This document shows positions 11,601-22,973 of a DNA stretch of 64,000 bases, piece by piece (positions within the stretch are counted from its first letter, which is position 1; every line of letters starts with the position of its first letter). This DNA is from Atriophallophorus winterbourni (Eukaryota > Platyhelminthes > Trematoda > Plagiorchiida > Microphallidae), in NCBI GenBank assembly GCA_013407085.1, contig JACCGJ010001991.1, forward strand, positions 1 through 64,000, read 5' to 3'. Both the position numbers and the translations under genes were made by a program. A model generated the notes under the pieces. It was not told where the DNA came from. It searched no databases and saw only the letters and a program-made list of their open reading frames with translations.

Positions 11601-11879
11601 ATCTAGCATCCAGTAGGCTCAATTTTCCAATATTTCATTGAACTATCCATGTTGTATGACTCGCAGCAAAACCACCTCGTAGTCTGAAATAATTGAGGGC
11701 GAAGAGCTAAACCCTGATAGCCAAAAAATGTAAGTGGCCAAAAAGCCTAGCCTTGCGTTTGTTTACGAGTGATCAGAATATTTCTTCCTACTGAGCGCAT
11801 CTGATTTTCAACGAGGAAAATGGGTGGTTTTAATAAACTCGAGATTTCTTGAAATGAAACCGAAATACGTTATATCTTC

Positions 11880-12035
11880 TATTGTGATGCTCGCACCCGC
11901 TTTCTGGCTGTAATTATGGGGATGTGAGCATCACAACACATTGTTCACTTTGAGCATGGTGAACGATTGAGAGAGAATCACTCGGAAATATTTGCCACGA
12001 ATTACGCGATTCGATATTTACAGTTTAACCAATCG
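11880..12035 (+). repeat. HHR repeat fragment
   Basis: GGGGATGTGAGCATCACAAC and ACATTGTTCACT resemble the HHR repeat body. The hammerhead region at 11895-11915 is rearranged (GCTTTCTGGCTG appears in reverse sense). Non-functional fragment. Confidence 0.4.
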
Positions 12036-12261
12036 TGGAGAAAATGTCTAGATAGCACGTTAACACGCTTATCAAAAGTGCGAAAATTGATCATTTTATG
12101 CAACTTCAATTTGGAAACAGTTGTTCAGTTTAGTTGTTGTTAAACGTTCGCTCCGGACGCAAAGGCTGCGTTAGAATGGAGCGCGGACCCAAACAGAAAT
12201 GTGGTTAAAGTATCGATTAGCTAATGTGTATAGTTGTGCACTGTCCATAAGCAGTCTACTA

Positions 12262-13261
12262 NNNNNNNNNNNNNNNNNNNNNNNNNNNNNNNNNNNNNNN
12301 NNNNNNNNNNNNNNNNNNNNNNNNNNNNNNNNNNNNNNNNNNNNNNNNNNNNNNNNNNNNNNNNNNNNNNNNNNNNNNNNNNNNNNNNNNNNNNNNNNNN
12401 NNNNNNNNNNNNNNNNNNNNNNNNNNNNNNNNNNNNNNNNNNNNNNNNNNNNNNNNNNNNNNNNNNNNNNNNNNNNNNNNNNNNNNNNNNNNNNNNNNNN
12501 NNNNNNNNNNNNNNNNNNNNNNNNNNNNNNNNNNNNNNNNNNNNNNNNNNNNNNNNNNNNNNNNNNNNNNNNNNNNNNNNNNNNNNNNNNNNNNNNNNNN
12601 NNNNNNNNNNNNNNNNNNNNNNNNNNNNNNNNNNNNNNNNNNNNNNNNNNNNNNNNNNNNNNNNNNNNNNNNNNNNNNNNNNNNNNNNNNNNNNNNNNNN
12701 NNNNNNNNNNNNNNNNNNNNNNNNNNNNNNNNNNNNNNNNNNNNNNNNNNNNNNNNNNNNNNNNNNNNNNNNNNNNNNNNNNNNNNNNNNNNNNNNNNNN
12801 NNNNNNNNNNNNNNNNNNNNNNNNNNNNNNNNNNNNNNNNNNNNNNNNNNNNNNNNNNNNNNNNNNNNNNNNNNNNNNNNNNNNNNNNNNNNNNNNNNNN
12901 NNNNNNNNNNNNNNNNNNNNNNNNNNNNNNNNNNNNNNNNNNNNNNNNNNNNNNNNNNNNNNNNNNNNNNNNNNNNNNNNNNNNNNNNNNNNNNNNNNNN
13001 NNNNNNNNNNNNNNNNNNNNNNNNNNNNNNNNNNNNNNNNNNNNNNNNNNNNNNNNNNNNNNNNNNNNNNNNNNNNNNNNNNNNNNNNNNNNNNNNNNNN
13101 NNNNNNNNNNNNNNNNNNNNNNNNNNNNNNNNNNNNNNNNNNNNNNNNNNNNNNNNNNNNNNNNNNNNNNNNNNNNNNNNNNNNNNNNNNNNNNNNNNNN
13201 NNNNNNNNNNNNNNNNNNNNNNNNNNNNNNNNNNNNNNNNNNNNNNNNNNNNNNNNNNNNN
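12262..13261. other. assembly gap (1000 N)
   Basis: An uninterrupted run of exactly 1000 N. The round number suggests a scaffolding gap of unknown true size. Nothing can be said about its content. Confidence 0.99.
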
Positions 13262-13914
13262 TATTTGGCGCACAATTCATCTATTCCAACTTAAATCATA
13301 CTAATTAGGCGACGCCTGAAAATCGGGATTGTAATTGATTTGAAGGTTCTCCGTTTTGTGAAAGTAATTAAACTTCTCAATTTTCTGTCAATTTTGCTCC
13401 ATTCGCCGAAATATTCCAGCATACTTCCAGTTTGGATTGTCCAGGTTTCACTTTAGAAAAGGAATCGATATATTGTGCGTCACAAGGTGAATATTACTCA
13501 AATGGTATGCGTCGTGTTTGGATTCGCAGAAAACGATAGGCCTCTTAATATGTTCGCGTTATCGTTTAGTTTCACGTATTTTACGTTTTTCACAGAAGCA
13601 CAAAATGCTTTCAATTCAGTGTCAGGTCAACCGGACCTGACGTTACTGAACTAGAAGGATTTCTACCTACATTGAACGTGCTTGTATGATTGTGGACCGG
13701 ATTTTTCATCCAAATGGTGTAACGATTTCCCCAAAAAGCAAAGTCTAAACGACGCTGATGCAATCCAAGATTCAAGATTCAATATTCAAGAATTTATGGT
13801 CACAAAAAGCACATAGCTTCCCAATTACCATATCATAGTAAATATTCGTTCAATAAGAGGTATAAAAAACAATTATACGATGTCACTGGAGACAAGTAAT
13901 ATACTTACCCTGAG
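13262..13914. other. unassigned stretch
   Basis: No gene or repeat recognised after the gap. Confidence 0.25.
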
Positions 13915-14700
13915 TCAATACACAGGTATCGTCAAATCGTTATGTAACAAATAAGTGTCCAAGTTTCGAGTGAATGTTTTGATACAGGGAGAGGTGATAA
14001 TTGCTTCGGGAAGGGCATTCCACAGGAAACAGACACGTACCGAATAGAAATATCGGCGACAGTTAGTACAGGAATGGGGAATTTTTAGTGCCGCTGAGTG
14101 GCTACGTGTAATCCCTGACTCACGGTATTTGAACAAAATGTTGAGTGGATGATGGAGTATTCAATATTTTGTATGTAATTATAACGTCACTTCGAAGTCT
14201 ATGTTGAAGGGGAGTGGGGAGCTTTAGCTTTTTCAACCTTTCCTCGTATGTAAGGTCTCGAAAACCAAGCACGAGTTTAGTTGCACGATGATATATCCTG
14301 TCAAGCAAGAATATATCTTTTTTTCATCCACGGAGTCCATGCTTGCGATGCATGTTCCATTGTGGGAAGTAAGTAGGTCTTCATGATTCTTGGCAACGTT
14401 ACAGGCGTAAAGGTTCTGAAGATCCGTCGCAGCATAACTAGAAGCTTTGAAGCACGCTTGTAATTGACCTCACAATGCACGCTGTTCTTTAGGTTGCCAC
14501 ATATCCAGACTCCAAGATCCTTCTCCGATTCGGTGCAGCTCAAAATCGTCTGCACAAAGTGATATTCGTACTAAAATGGCTTACCGATTTGCAGTAACTT
14601 GCATTTTTGAAAATTGAACGGCAGTTTATTTATAGCTAACCATTCGTGTAGTGCAGTTTTAGACAGTCTGCAGTTGATTTTATTCGCATCCAAACCTATT
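13915..14700 (-). pseudogene. CR1-like non-LTR retrotransposon, RT C-terminal remnant
   Basis: Minus-strand frames in order: a post-catalytic block ending in TESEKDLGVWICGNLKNSVH, then KRASKLLVMLRRIFRTFTP, YLLPTMEHASQAWTPW, MLDRIYHRATKLVLGFRDL, YEERLKKLKLPTPLQHRLRS and YFYSVRVCFLWNALPEAI. This is the canonical C-terminal sequence of CR1-clade polyproteins. The open frame is broken at least twice, and the catalytic RT motifs are not present. A more decayed relative lies at 16117-16453. Confidence 0.8.
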
Positions 14701-15414
14701 TCATTTTTATACATTTTTGATGATTAGAAATTTGTAACATCAATTCATCGTTTCACCTGGTGAAAGGAAGCTTTATAATTCTCAATTACTACCAACCGTA
14801 AAACATGATGTACTATATGGAATATCATAATAAACAACAAAATTCCGTTTCAAGTTGACGGTACAAATCAAAATTTATCGTCTTATAACATTAGGTAAAA
14901 TCAACGCAAATGATAAAGATTTCATTAAATAGAATTGTGGATATTCTTTTCCGTGTTTCTTTTTAGGCTGTAAGATAAATACAAACAAAAATTGATTGCG
15001 ATCGATTTTTAACATGCTGCAGGAAATTTGTGTCACTACGTGTTACGTAAACTATTTCTGTCGATATTGCTGTTGACCAAGCCGATGAAGTGAGTACCAA
15101 TCAAATGTCCCGAAGGAGCAATCGATCGGTCGAAGGCAATTGATAGCTATCAATTCATTTTTCCTCAAAACGCGTACACAACAGAGAAGGAATTCGCAGG
15201 TCTCACACGGTGCCAGATGAGCTAGGAACCAACTGTTCACCTTCACCGGAACAGATTTTGTTCGACAAACTTAGGTGATGTTCAGACATTCGCTTTTCAA
15301 TTAGCTCCGTTTAACGGCTAAAGTATCCCACTCGATAACAGCTTATGAAGAGTTAAATGCACTTGGGGTTTGCTTGACGAGGTAACTGAAATTCGAGCTA
15401 ATTTAATGTGTTGC
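14701..15414. other. unassigned stretch
   Basis: AT-rich, no coding or repeat signal placed. Confidence 0.25.
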
Positions 15415-15560
15415 GCACACACCCCGCACCTTTATCATTCATGAGCGCCTCGAGCGCTTGACCAAAAAATCACTTTGTGATTCCGTGTTTGAACATCGTG
15501 GTTCGTTGGACCCAATCAAACACTGGCATTCAAGCTGTTGTCTGAATGCACGTTTGCTTA
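15415..15560 (+). repeat. HHR repeat body without hammerhead core
   Basis: Contains GCGCCTCGAGCGCTTGACCA, AATCACTTTGTGATTC and GAACATCGTGGTTCGTTGGA, the family body. The region where the hammerhead should start is not recognisable. Confidence 0.6.
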
Positions 15561-16116
15561 TAACTTAAACGTTCGAGATGATATACTCAATTTGTCAAAT
15601 GTTAAAGTACTCCTGATTACCTATTTTAGCTTATGAGTTAAATATTTGATAGAGGCATCGTCCTTAGTTTGAATATAACGATTTTAACAGTACTGGCATT
15701 ACTTGTATCATTTTCGGGCATGAACAAACGTGACAATTACCGTATAGGACTGAATATTCATTGATGAATAAGAAATAATTCATTAGGAACTTCTACCGTT
15801 TCATTTAATAACACGTATTGTCGAGCGTAAGTATTCACCATTAGTTCGTAAACAGATGTCTTGTTGCGTTAAATGTGTCTTAACACTGAGGACGGCAACA
15901 ATTATTTCAGTGAGCGTTTTGCCAACGAAACAGGTACGTGCACAATCAAAGTATCCGCGACAGTCAATTTGCGGTTGAGGAGTATATAATTTGGCGGGGT
16001 GGCTATGTGTACGCTATTTAAATGAATGTGTTAGCAGCTGGTTTGGAGGAGGACTCTATGTAATTACCACAACACTCCATGACTTCATTTTTAAAGAGGT
16101 GGGGAATGCTCAGTTG
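15561..16116. other. unassigned stretch
   Basis: Nothing recognised. Confidence 0.25.
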
Positions 16117-16453
16117 TTATATTCGTTCCTCGTTGTTTGGTTTCTGGAAACCACTTACGAGTTTGGCCTCATGATGATATTTTGTACCAAGCACCAGAGT
16201 ATTCGTTCCGAGGCACGGATTACAAGTTTGCGATGCGTGTTCTATGGTTGAGAGTATGGAATACTTGATTATCATTCGCAAAGATCCTGGTGAGAAGGTT
16301 CTGAATATCCGTTGCAGCGTAACCAGTACTTTGAAGGCACGTGCCACATACCCAGACTTTACGATCCCTTTTTGAGTTGGTCCAACTCAAACTGAGATGT
16401 GTATTGAAATGGTGATACGTTTTGTCATTGAACGGTATCACATAGTTTCTCAA
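16117..16453 (-). pseudogene. CR1-like retrotransposon fragment, heavily decayed
   Basis: Minus strand encodes ARAFKVLVTLQRIFRTFSPG and SILSTIEHASQTCNPCL, parallel to ASKLLVMLRRIFRTF and LLPTMEHASQAWTPW of the copy at 13915-14700. Stops and frame slips throughout. Confidence 0.65.
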
Positions 16454-16689
16454 AATAAATTAACAAAATAAGTGGAATCCAGCAGAGGCACTATTTTCTT
16501 TCTACACTTCATGACACAAACGTTGCAAGGAAAATTAAATAATTCAGTCTACCGCAAACTAATCAACATTGATACCGTCCTTGGCTTTGCTTAGCTCATC
16601 TTAAACAGGTATTATTCAGGTCAATAACGTCTACCATCATCCGTAAAATCGAGCACTTGCGTACCGATGAGCGCTAATCCCGAACCTTC

Positions 16690-17280
16690 GGATGATTTGC
16701 AAAACTCAACACTCCGGCACGAAAACAAGAGCATGAAGCGCTGCAATGATCAACAACGACCATTGGGAACCCGTAATAATGCGGGTTTCAGAATGATTGA
16801 ATTCCGACGGTCCGAGCGACAACATCTTCGTAAGCACGAGAAGATGGACAACGTCATCCACAATCGAACGATATGCAATTCTTCAATATCGGTCCAACGA
16901 GGCCTGCGTGGCGAGGACATGAAGTCTACGAAATCGACTGACAAATCAGATCGACGTGACACCTGCGATAGACACGTTTGAAGATCAGTGTTGTGATTGT
17001 TTGATTTACTTATATAAGATGTTTTGTTATTTGTATTTGACCAATCCGCCACTCTTGTATTGTGGGATTGGTGGGTGAACGCAATTAGCGTTGGACCGGC
17101 TGAACTCAGGGGTGAAATGAAACACGAGCGATGTGAGTGCGTGTAACGCAGGGGGGTAACGTGGCTAATGTTCGACCGAAATGTGATAATTGGCCAGATG
17201 TTCGCCAGCTGCGACTCGTGAACTTGAAATGACCTGACGTAATCAGCCCGGCCTCTCTCTACCACAAATCGCTTTCATAA
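16690..17280 (-). repeat. dispersed repeat family member
   Basis: A 171-codon minus frame (16750-17265) is open, but its DNA matches non-coding segments at 10020-10110 and 10900-11070. The shared DNA, not shared protein, argues for a repeat. No protein family recognised. Confidence 0.5.
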
Positions 17281-17454
17281 TTTTGATACCAATAAAATTA
17301 TGTCACCTTTGCACACACGTTTAAATGTGCACTTGTTAACCACAGTGTCGATTGACTTCAACCGATTTCACGCTGTAGGGGGTAGATTGACGAATTGATC
17401 TTGCCTTTAGAAAGAAATTTTTGTACAATCAGTTTCACTTCTGATATAGAACAG
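17281..17454. other. short unassigned spacer
   Basis: Contains CACAGTGTCGATTGACTTCA, which resembles a phrase near 19508-19530. No gene. Confidence 0.25.
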
Positions 17455-18775
17455 TCGATGGGATTTCACCTGAGCTCATCAAGTGCTGTGGAACAGCATT
17501 ATTACAGGCTATTCACCATTTGCTTCTTCAGTGCTGGCAGGAGGAGTGTGTCCCACAATACACGCGAGACACATCACGCTATTTTAGAATAAGGGTTATT
17601 AAGGCGAGTGCAACAATTACACAGGAATCTCCATTTTGAATGTTTTAGGCAAATTGTTTTCTAAACTCTTACACATCCAGCTACAAGCACGCTTTTAGGA
17701 CGACCACAGAAGGCATTTACAAACACACATGAGGTGATGGTAAACGTTTCAACCTGACACGGTTGAGGGCAAAAACCAAGGCACAGGATGTGCTTATCTG
17801 TGACCTGCTGTTTGCCGACGATGCAGATATTATTGCAAGCTCACAAAAAGACCTCGAGTCTCTAATGGATTGCTCTACGTCGGCATGCAAAACTGTGCGA
17901 AAAAAATCAGCAGGAGCAAGACCGAAGTCCTTTGTCAAGGAACTGTATCAACCCCCAACATAACTGTTGGAAACTGTCAGCTTGAATTAGTACATCAGTT
18001 CACATACCTTGGTTCAACCATTGCGGATAACCTCTCGCTAGACACGGAGATTGATAAGCGGATTGGCAGAGCAGCTGTCATTCTGTCCCGTTTGAACTCT
18101 CGTCTCTGGGACAAACGCAAGTTGACTGCAAAGACAAACATGATGGCGCGTGCGTACTAAATGCTTAGCCATAGTGCTGTGAATCCTCAACCATCCACGC
18201 AAGGAACGAATGAATGCTGAATGCCTTCCATTTACGAAGCATTCGTCGTATCTTGAACATATCGTGGGTGGACAAAGTAACGACCTTTGAAGTGGTTTCA
18301 AAAGCTAACCTTGGACAGCGCCGCCTACGGTGGTTTGATCACGTCTATAGAATGGAAAATTCTCGTATTCCCAAATATCTAGTTGAAATCACGAAGTCAA
18401 CCATTTCGCAGACCGCACTTGCGGTACAAAGACGCTTGCAATAGAGATATGAAAGCTCTAAGCATTGACCCCACTAGTTGTTAAGGCCTTACACTTGAAA
18501 GCTCACAATGGAGGCATTGTGTAAAGCGTCGTCTGCATGCTGGGGAGGAGCAGATACACCTATTGGCGGCTGAACGCAGATCATGCCGCCGGCGTGCAAC
18601 TGACTCCGATCGACCGAGTACTGTCTATCGTTGCGGGAGAGGTTGTTCCTCCCGAATCTGACTTTTTAGTCATTCTAAAAGCTGTTGAAAATGAAAAATA
18701 TCTTGCGATTGTGATGTACATCCATAGTCGACATCGACCGGAGGAGGCCAAAAACAAGAAAACATTCGTCAAATT
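17455..18775 (+). pseudogene. RTE-like retrotransposon, family A copy 1 (internal deletion)
   Basis: A broken plus-strand RT. An N-terminal piece at 17460-17640 (GISPELIKCCGTALLQ, LLLQCWQEECVPQ) jumps directly to LICDLLFADDADIIASSQKD at 17790-17850, so the palm region between is deleted. Then FTYLGSTIADNLSLDTEIDK, MLNAFHLRSIRRILNISWVD and QRRLRWFDHVYRMENSRIP. The FADD active site is intact here, but the protein is frame-shifted repeatedly. The 3' untranslated tail (18530-18775) ends in the family's CATTGTGATGTACATCCAT-like phrase and a purine-rich tract. Same family as the minus copy at 32775-35100. Confidence 0.8.
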
Positions 18776-19369
18776 AGGGGGTGATAGTCACCGCCACCTC
18801 TGTTTCGAGCATCTTATGGTAAACCTAAAGAGGTCCAACTCACGTAAGCATGACAAGGATCAGTGGTGTTCCCATCAATCTGATATAAGTGTCCACGCTT
18901 AAGATCGGTACGTTGGGGATGTGTTATGATGGCTGTATCGTCGATGTTGCAGCAGAGACGGTCGTTGCGTTCTACCAATCTATGCGTTGTTCTTAACCCA
19001 ATAGTCAGGAAAACAGAACAAAGCCGGAATGGAACGTTGATCGGGAGCCCAAGGTCTAAGTGCCCAGTGTGTGCGCTTGACCGTTGACATAATTTGTATT
19101 TATATGGCAACAACAGAGTGAACGTGTGAGGGTACACCATAATCGTGGGAAAGTGCATAGTAGGAACGATGGAAGTTGTTTGTCATGGGCGAATAAGACA
19201 ATTTGAATTTAGTGAAGATGGGGGTTTGTGGCCAAGGTACAACATGGCTCACCCAACAGCAATTTCTATCCGTTGCCAACTTCGGTCGATCAGGTCATCC
19301 AGCTTGTTGTATCCGTTAGGAGGGTGCCCTCCTAACAGGATGTGATCAACATATTACTTCGGTCGTTCA
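18776..19369. other. unassigned stretch
   Basis: No protein family recognised. It has weak similarity to the Penelope 3' unit (CACGTAAGCATGACAAGGAT, compare 5200-5230). Confidence 0.3.
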
Positions 19370-19480
19370 CCTTGAGTACTTGACCAGGAATAACTATATG
19401 ATCTTGTGTTTGAACATCGTGGTTCCTTTAACGAACCCTATGGAACAGTGAACTCTAAGTCTAACTTTCGTAACCCCATT
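19370..19480 (+). repeat. HHR repeat fragment
   Basis: TTGAGTACTTGACCAGGAAT and GTTTGAACATCGTGGTTCCT match the repeat body. The ribozyme part is missing. Confidence 0.5.
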
Positions 19481-19489
19481 ACTTCTGCG

Positions 19490-20110
19490 TTTTTACAGAT
19501 GTAAGACACAGTGTCAACCGACTTCGAGCGTATTCACTTGTATTAAATAGATGAGAACACACGCCGAATAAAGCAAATCGATCACTGATGCTGGTCATGA
19601 CTACATGACTTGATCCCTTCGAGCTTAACTATAGGTTGTTCAGCATCAAGGTCAAAACAGAGTTGGTGTTTGGAATGCTATTTGATCATGCTCCCTGTTC
19701 TGACTATCACCCTTGGTTTGACGATGCTTCTGTGTCAGAATTGAAACGATAACCAAAATGCGGCTCTAACCGATTGTACTCAAATTTCTTTGCATTATGA
19801 ATAATCGATCGGTCCCAAACATACTCCAATCAATTGCTGATTTTATCTGTGTCTAATTGGCTTAACGCTCTTAGGGTTACAATAGGATGTTTAGCGATAC
19901 GACCAATTAGAGTTAATGCTTGGAATGCTACCTAATCAAGTTCCTTGTTTTGACTAACACCTTTGGTTTCTGTCAGAAGTGAAGCGTTACCCAAAAACTG
20001 CTTTCAAATTTATTTTCGTGATCATGAAATACAATGTTTTTGAGGAGTCGGCCAGCGCAATTTTCGGTAACGTTTTGCTTTTGACGTAGGAGCTACGTCC
20101 GACGAAGGAT
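19490..20110 (+). repeat. Penelope-like element terminal unit, two partial copies
   Basis: CTGACTATCACCCTTGGTTT, then TTCTGTGTCAGAATTGAAAC and CTCTAACCGATTGTACTCAA match the terminal repeats around 5030-5930 and 56545-57720. A second partial copy follows at 19860-20010. No endonuclease frame between them. Confidence 0.6.
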
Positions 20111-20289
20111 GTCAGCACAAACAGGATCAGGTTTACATTGAATTTACGTGACATATTCTAGACTAGCTAAAAACTACGCACGCTATGGTACGCACAGAGC
20201 TTGTTAAGATAGACCGGCCCAAACAAAACCAATTGATACACCTCATGGATGTTTGCAATCTCTTAAATGGCTTGGTTGTCTGTAGATGT

Positions 20290-20845
20290 GATGACGTACA
20301 AAGCTGCGCGTCTACGGAGCGGCGATTCGCCCAGTTCTCACTTATGGATGCGAGACGTGGCCTGTGCGAGTGGAGGATATGCGGAAACTAGAGGTTTTCG
20401 ACCACTGGTGTCTCCGACGCATCCTCAATGTTCGATGGGATGAGCGGGTAACGAATGACGAGGTTCGCCACCGTTGTTTTGATATCCCTCGCCTGAGTTC
20501 GATATTGCGGCAACACCGACTGAGATGGTTTGGCCACATCCTGAGACGCTCGGACGCTGAACTAACCAGGATGACACTATCGCCGACACCCTGCGCAGAA
20601 TGGCGTTGTCGTAGCGGAGGACAAGTGAAGACTTGGCTCGCCACCGTGAGATCGGACGTGGAGCTGCTTGGTCTACGATCGGTTTACGGATGGCGCACGT
20701 GGGACCGGACCTGGCTTACAATCTGCGCGGATCTCGCTTCTAACCGCCGAGCGTGGGCGGCTGCAATCCGTGACGTCAATGAAGCCGACTCATCCTCCAG
20801 GAGGAGATAGTCGCACTAAAGTAAAGTAAAGTAAGTAAGATGTGC
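20290..20845 (+). pseudogene. RTE-like retrotransposon, family C copy 1 (3' end)
   Basis: After a frameshift near 20350, an open frame reads KLEVFDHWCLRRILNVRWDE, HRLRWFGHILRRSDAELTR, then SGGQVKTWLATVRSDVELLG and RAWAAAIRDVNEADSSSRRR before the stop. This is the post-RT C-terminal domain common in trematode RTE-type elements. The 3' end is a tetranucleotide tail, AAAGTAAAGTAAAGTAAGTA, at 20819-20838. 5' truncated, as usual for target-primed retrotransposition. Other copies: 56045-56220 and 62985-64000. Confidence 0.8.
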
Positions 20846-21759
20846 TCGACGTCCGTTGACTGATTCGCTCACTTGCCGAATCGCTGCGCACACCGGGAGT
20901 GACGCACGTCTCGTCTGATTGTAGAGATGTCCGCCCCATCAAACTTGCTGACCGCAAATCAGTCAGCTTTTATTCAAAGCGCCTCCGTGTGAAGTAGTAC
21001 AACATTACGTTTTACTCCCAGTCTTCTTACTTCTAAGTCAGTTAAAATTGCTATCGCCCCCGTCTAAAGTATACGATAGATCGTTAACCATTCGATACCT
21101 ACGACAGAATAAATTAACAATCCTGGGCCTAAATTGGTTCTAGCACCCCTTGGAGCAAGTTTGATGAGAAACAATAACTTCAGGTTCGATCACTCGTCGG
21201 AGCGTTTTCAGTAAAGTATGAAGCCTCAAAGCAGTACATCCATTCACATGATAGAATACTACGGGTATGTAAATTTTTGGTGACTGAACTTTGGCGGAGG
21301 GTATCTGCTTCACCGATTGTCATGGAATATTGTTCCGCTTTTTAATTATATCAAAATGTTAATGCTTGATGTAGTCACATTCTGGTTTCCCGTGGCTTTC
21401 AAATATACAACGCTGGCTCAAACATTGCAGGTTAGTTGCCATCACTATCATTTCACTGACAAAGCGCTATAAAACCGTATCGTGGTAATAACAGAATGAA
21501 AGAAAATTTCGTGATAAATCAATACAATTTATTGGATAATCAAATGCGTACCGCAAATGAGCTCGTTTAACCAAGGAGCAAAAAGCAAAGAGAACTGTAC
21601 GGAATGCGTACTGACTTAGGAGTCAGTAAATAAATGTCACCAAAAATAATGATTCGTAAGCAATGCATATTCGTTCGTTTGAACACGCGCCATGCTTGGT
21701 TAGGATTGCGCGAGTCAGAGAGAGAGTGAGTGTACTAAGATGAATGCGGCTGAGCTTGT
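20846..21759. other. 3' flank of the alpha-tubulin gene
   Basis: No coding signal. It should include the 3' untranslated region of the minus-strand tubulin gene. AT-rich segments that could serve for polyadenylation occur at 21510-21660, but I cannot choose one. Confidence 0.3.
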
Positions 21760-22973
21760 TCATCGCCAATCGTCCATGTGTCTGTTTGTTCCTTTTTCAC
21801 TGAACGAGATCATTTCATCCGGTGGATCAAGGCCAGTTTGTGTGCCGATTTTAAGAGAACTCGGAGTCATTTTCGCGGACTTGACCGGTTGTGTGGCACA
21901 ACAGTAATCACGTTCCAGGGTTGCTAAAGCATTTCGGGCATCGGGGAATTCCGCTTCTTCCATTCCCTCGGAAACGTACCAATGCACGAAAGCGCGCTTG
22001 TGGAAAAGCATGTCGAATTTCCTGCCAACGCTCTGCAAGGCTTGGTTAACCGCCGAGGTATTGAGCAACATGGTGGCAGATTTGCTGGTTCCAGCCATTC
22101 TGGAATTGGATGGGATTGCCGGTGGTTGACCCGTGAGCCCGATTTTGAAGCCAGTCGGACACCAGTCGACAAATTTTAACCGACCACTCGATTTCAATAT
22201 CCTAATTGCTTTGGTCACATCCTGCACGGGAATGTCTCCGCGGTAATAAACACAACAGCTCATTGCTCGCCCGTTGGATAGATTGACGTTCAACATGCGA
22301 TTTCTCGGCTCAAACAGCAGCTTCGTCAAATCTTGCGCGTTGTAGTGCTCATGTTCGAAACGCTCAATCGAAGTGATTGGAGCATGACTGACAATCGGGA
22401 AATGTATACGCGGGTACGGAACCAAATTTGTTTCCATTTGATGCAAGTCCGCGTTCAGCGAGCCTTCAAACCTAAGTGACACTGTCAGGCAACTGAATAT
22501 GATGGACAAGATGCGATTCACATCTGTATACGTGGGTCTGATCACCCCTAGACCGTTGCTACACAAGTTGTACAAAGATTCATTATCGACCGGAATACAT
22601 ATTTCACACTGTTCGATTGAGGAATTCATGGTCAAGACTGAATTGTACGGTTCCACAATGACCGCCGAAAGCAATGATCCGGGATAAATGCCAACTTGAA
22701 TCTTGGATCGCTTGGAATAATCTGAGCAGAGATGATTAAGTACCAGTGACGTGAATCCGGACCCTGTACCACCGCCGAAGCTGTTGATGATAAAGAATCC
22801 TTGAAATACATCACAGGATTCGATTATTTTGCGAAGCTGCGACATTACTCCTCTGATTGCACGACGGCCGACGCTATAATATCCGCGGGCGTAGTTGCTG
22901 GACGAGTCCTCGGTGCCGGTGATCAGTTGATCAGGATGGAACAGGTTGCGATAGACCCCGGTACGTATCTCAT
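21760..22973 (-). CDS. TUBA: alpha-tubulin exon 3 (C-terminal 404 codons)
   Basis: Acceptor GCTGCAG just before 22973; stop TGA at 21762-21760. It opens with DEIRTGVYRNLFHPDQLITG, continuous with LEPTVI from exon 2 once the split Asp codon (G|AT) is joined. No internal stop over 1.2 kb. Confidence 0.9.

Noticed and set aside
12171..13308. Long open frames on both strands across 12171-13308
   Set aside because: They are made of N bases from the assembly gap; there is no sequence to translate.
16750..17265. 171-codon minus frame, the longest open frame in its area
   Set aside because: Its DNA matches non-coding copies near 10.0 and 11.0 kb, and the encoded protein has no recognisable feature; treated as a repeat.
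20185..20391. Independent 68-codon gene upstream of RTE family C copy 1
   Set aside because: Its second half is a frame-shifted reading of the RTE sequence (TTATGGATGCGAGACGTGGC equals the YGCETWP region).
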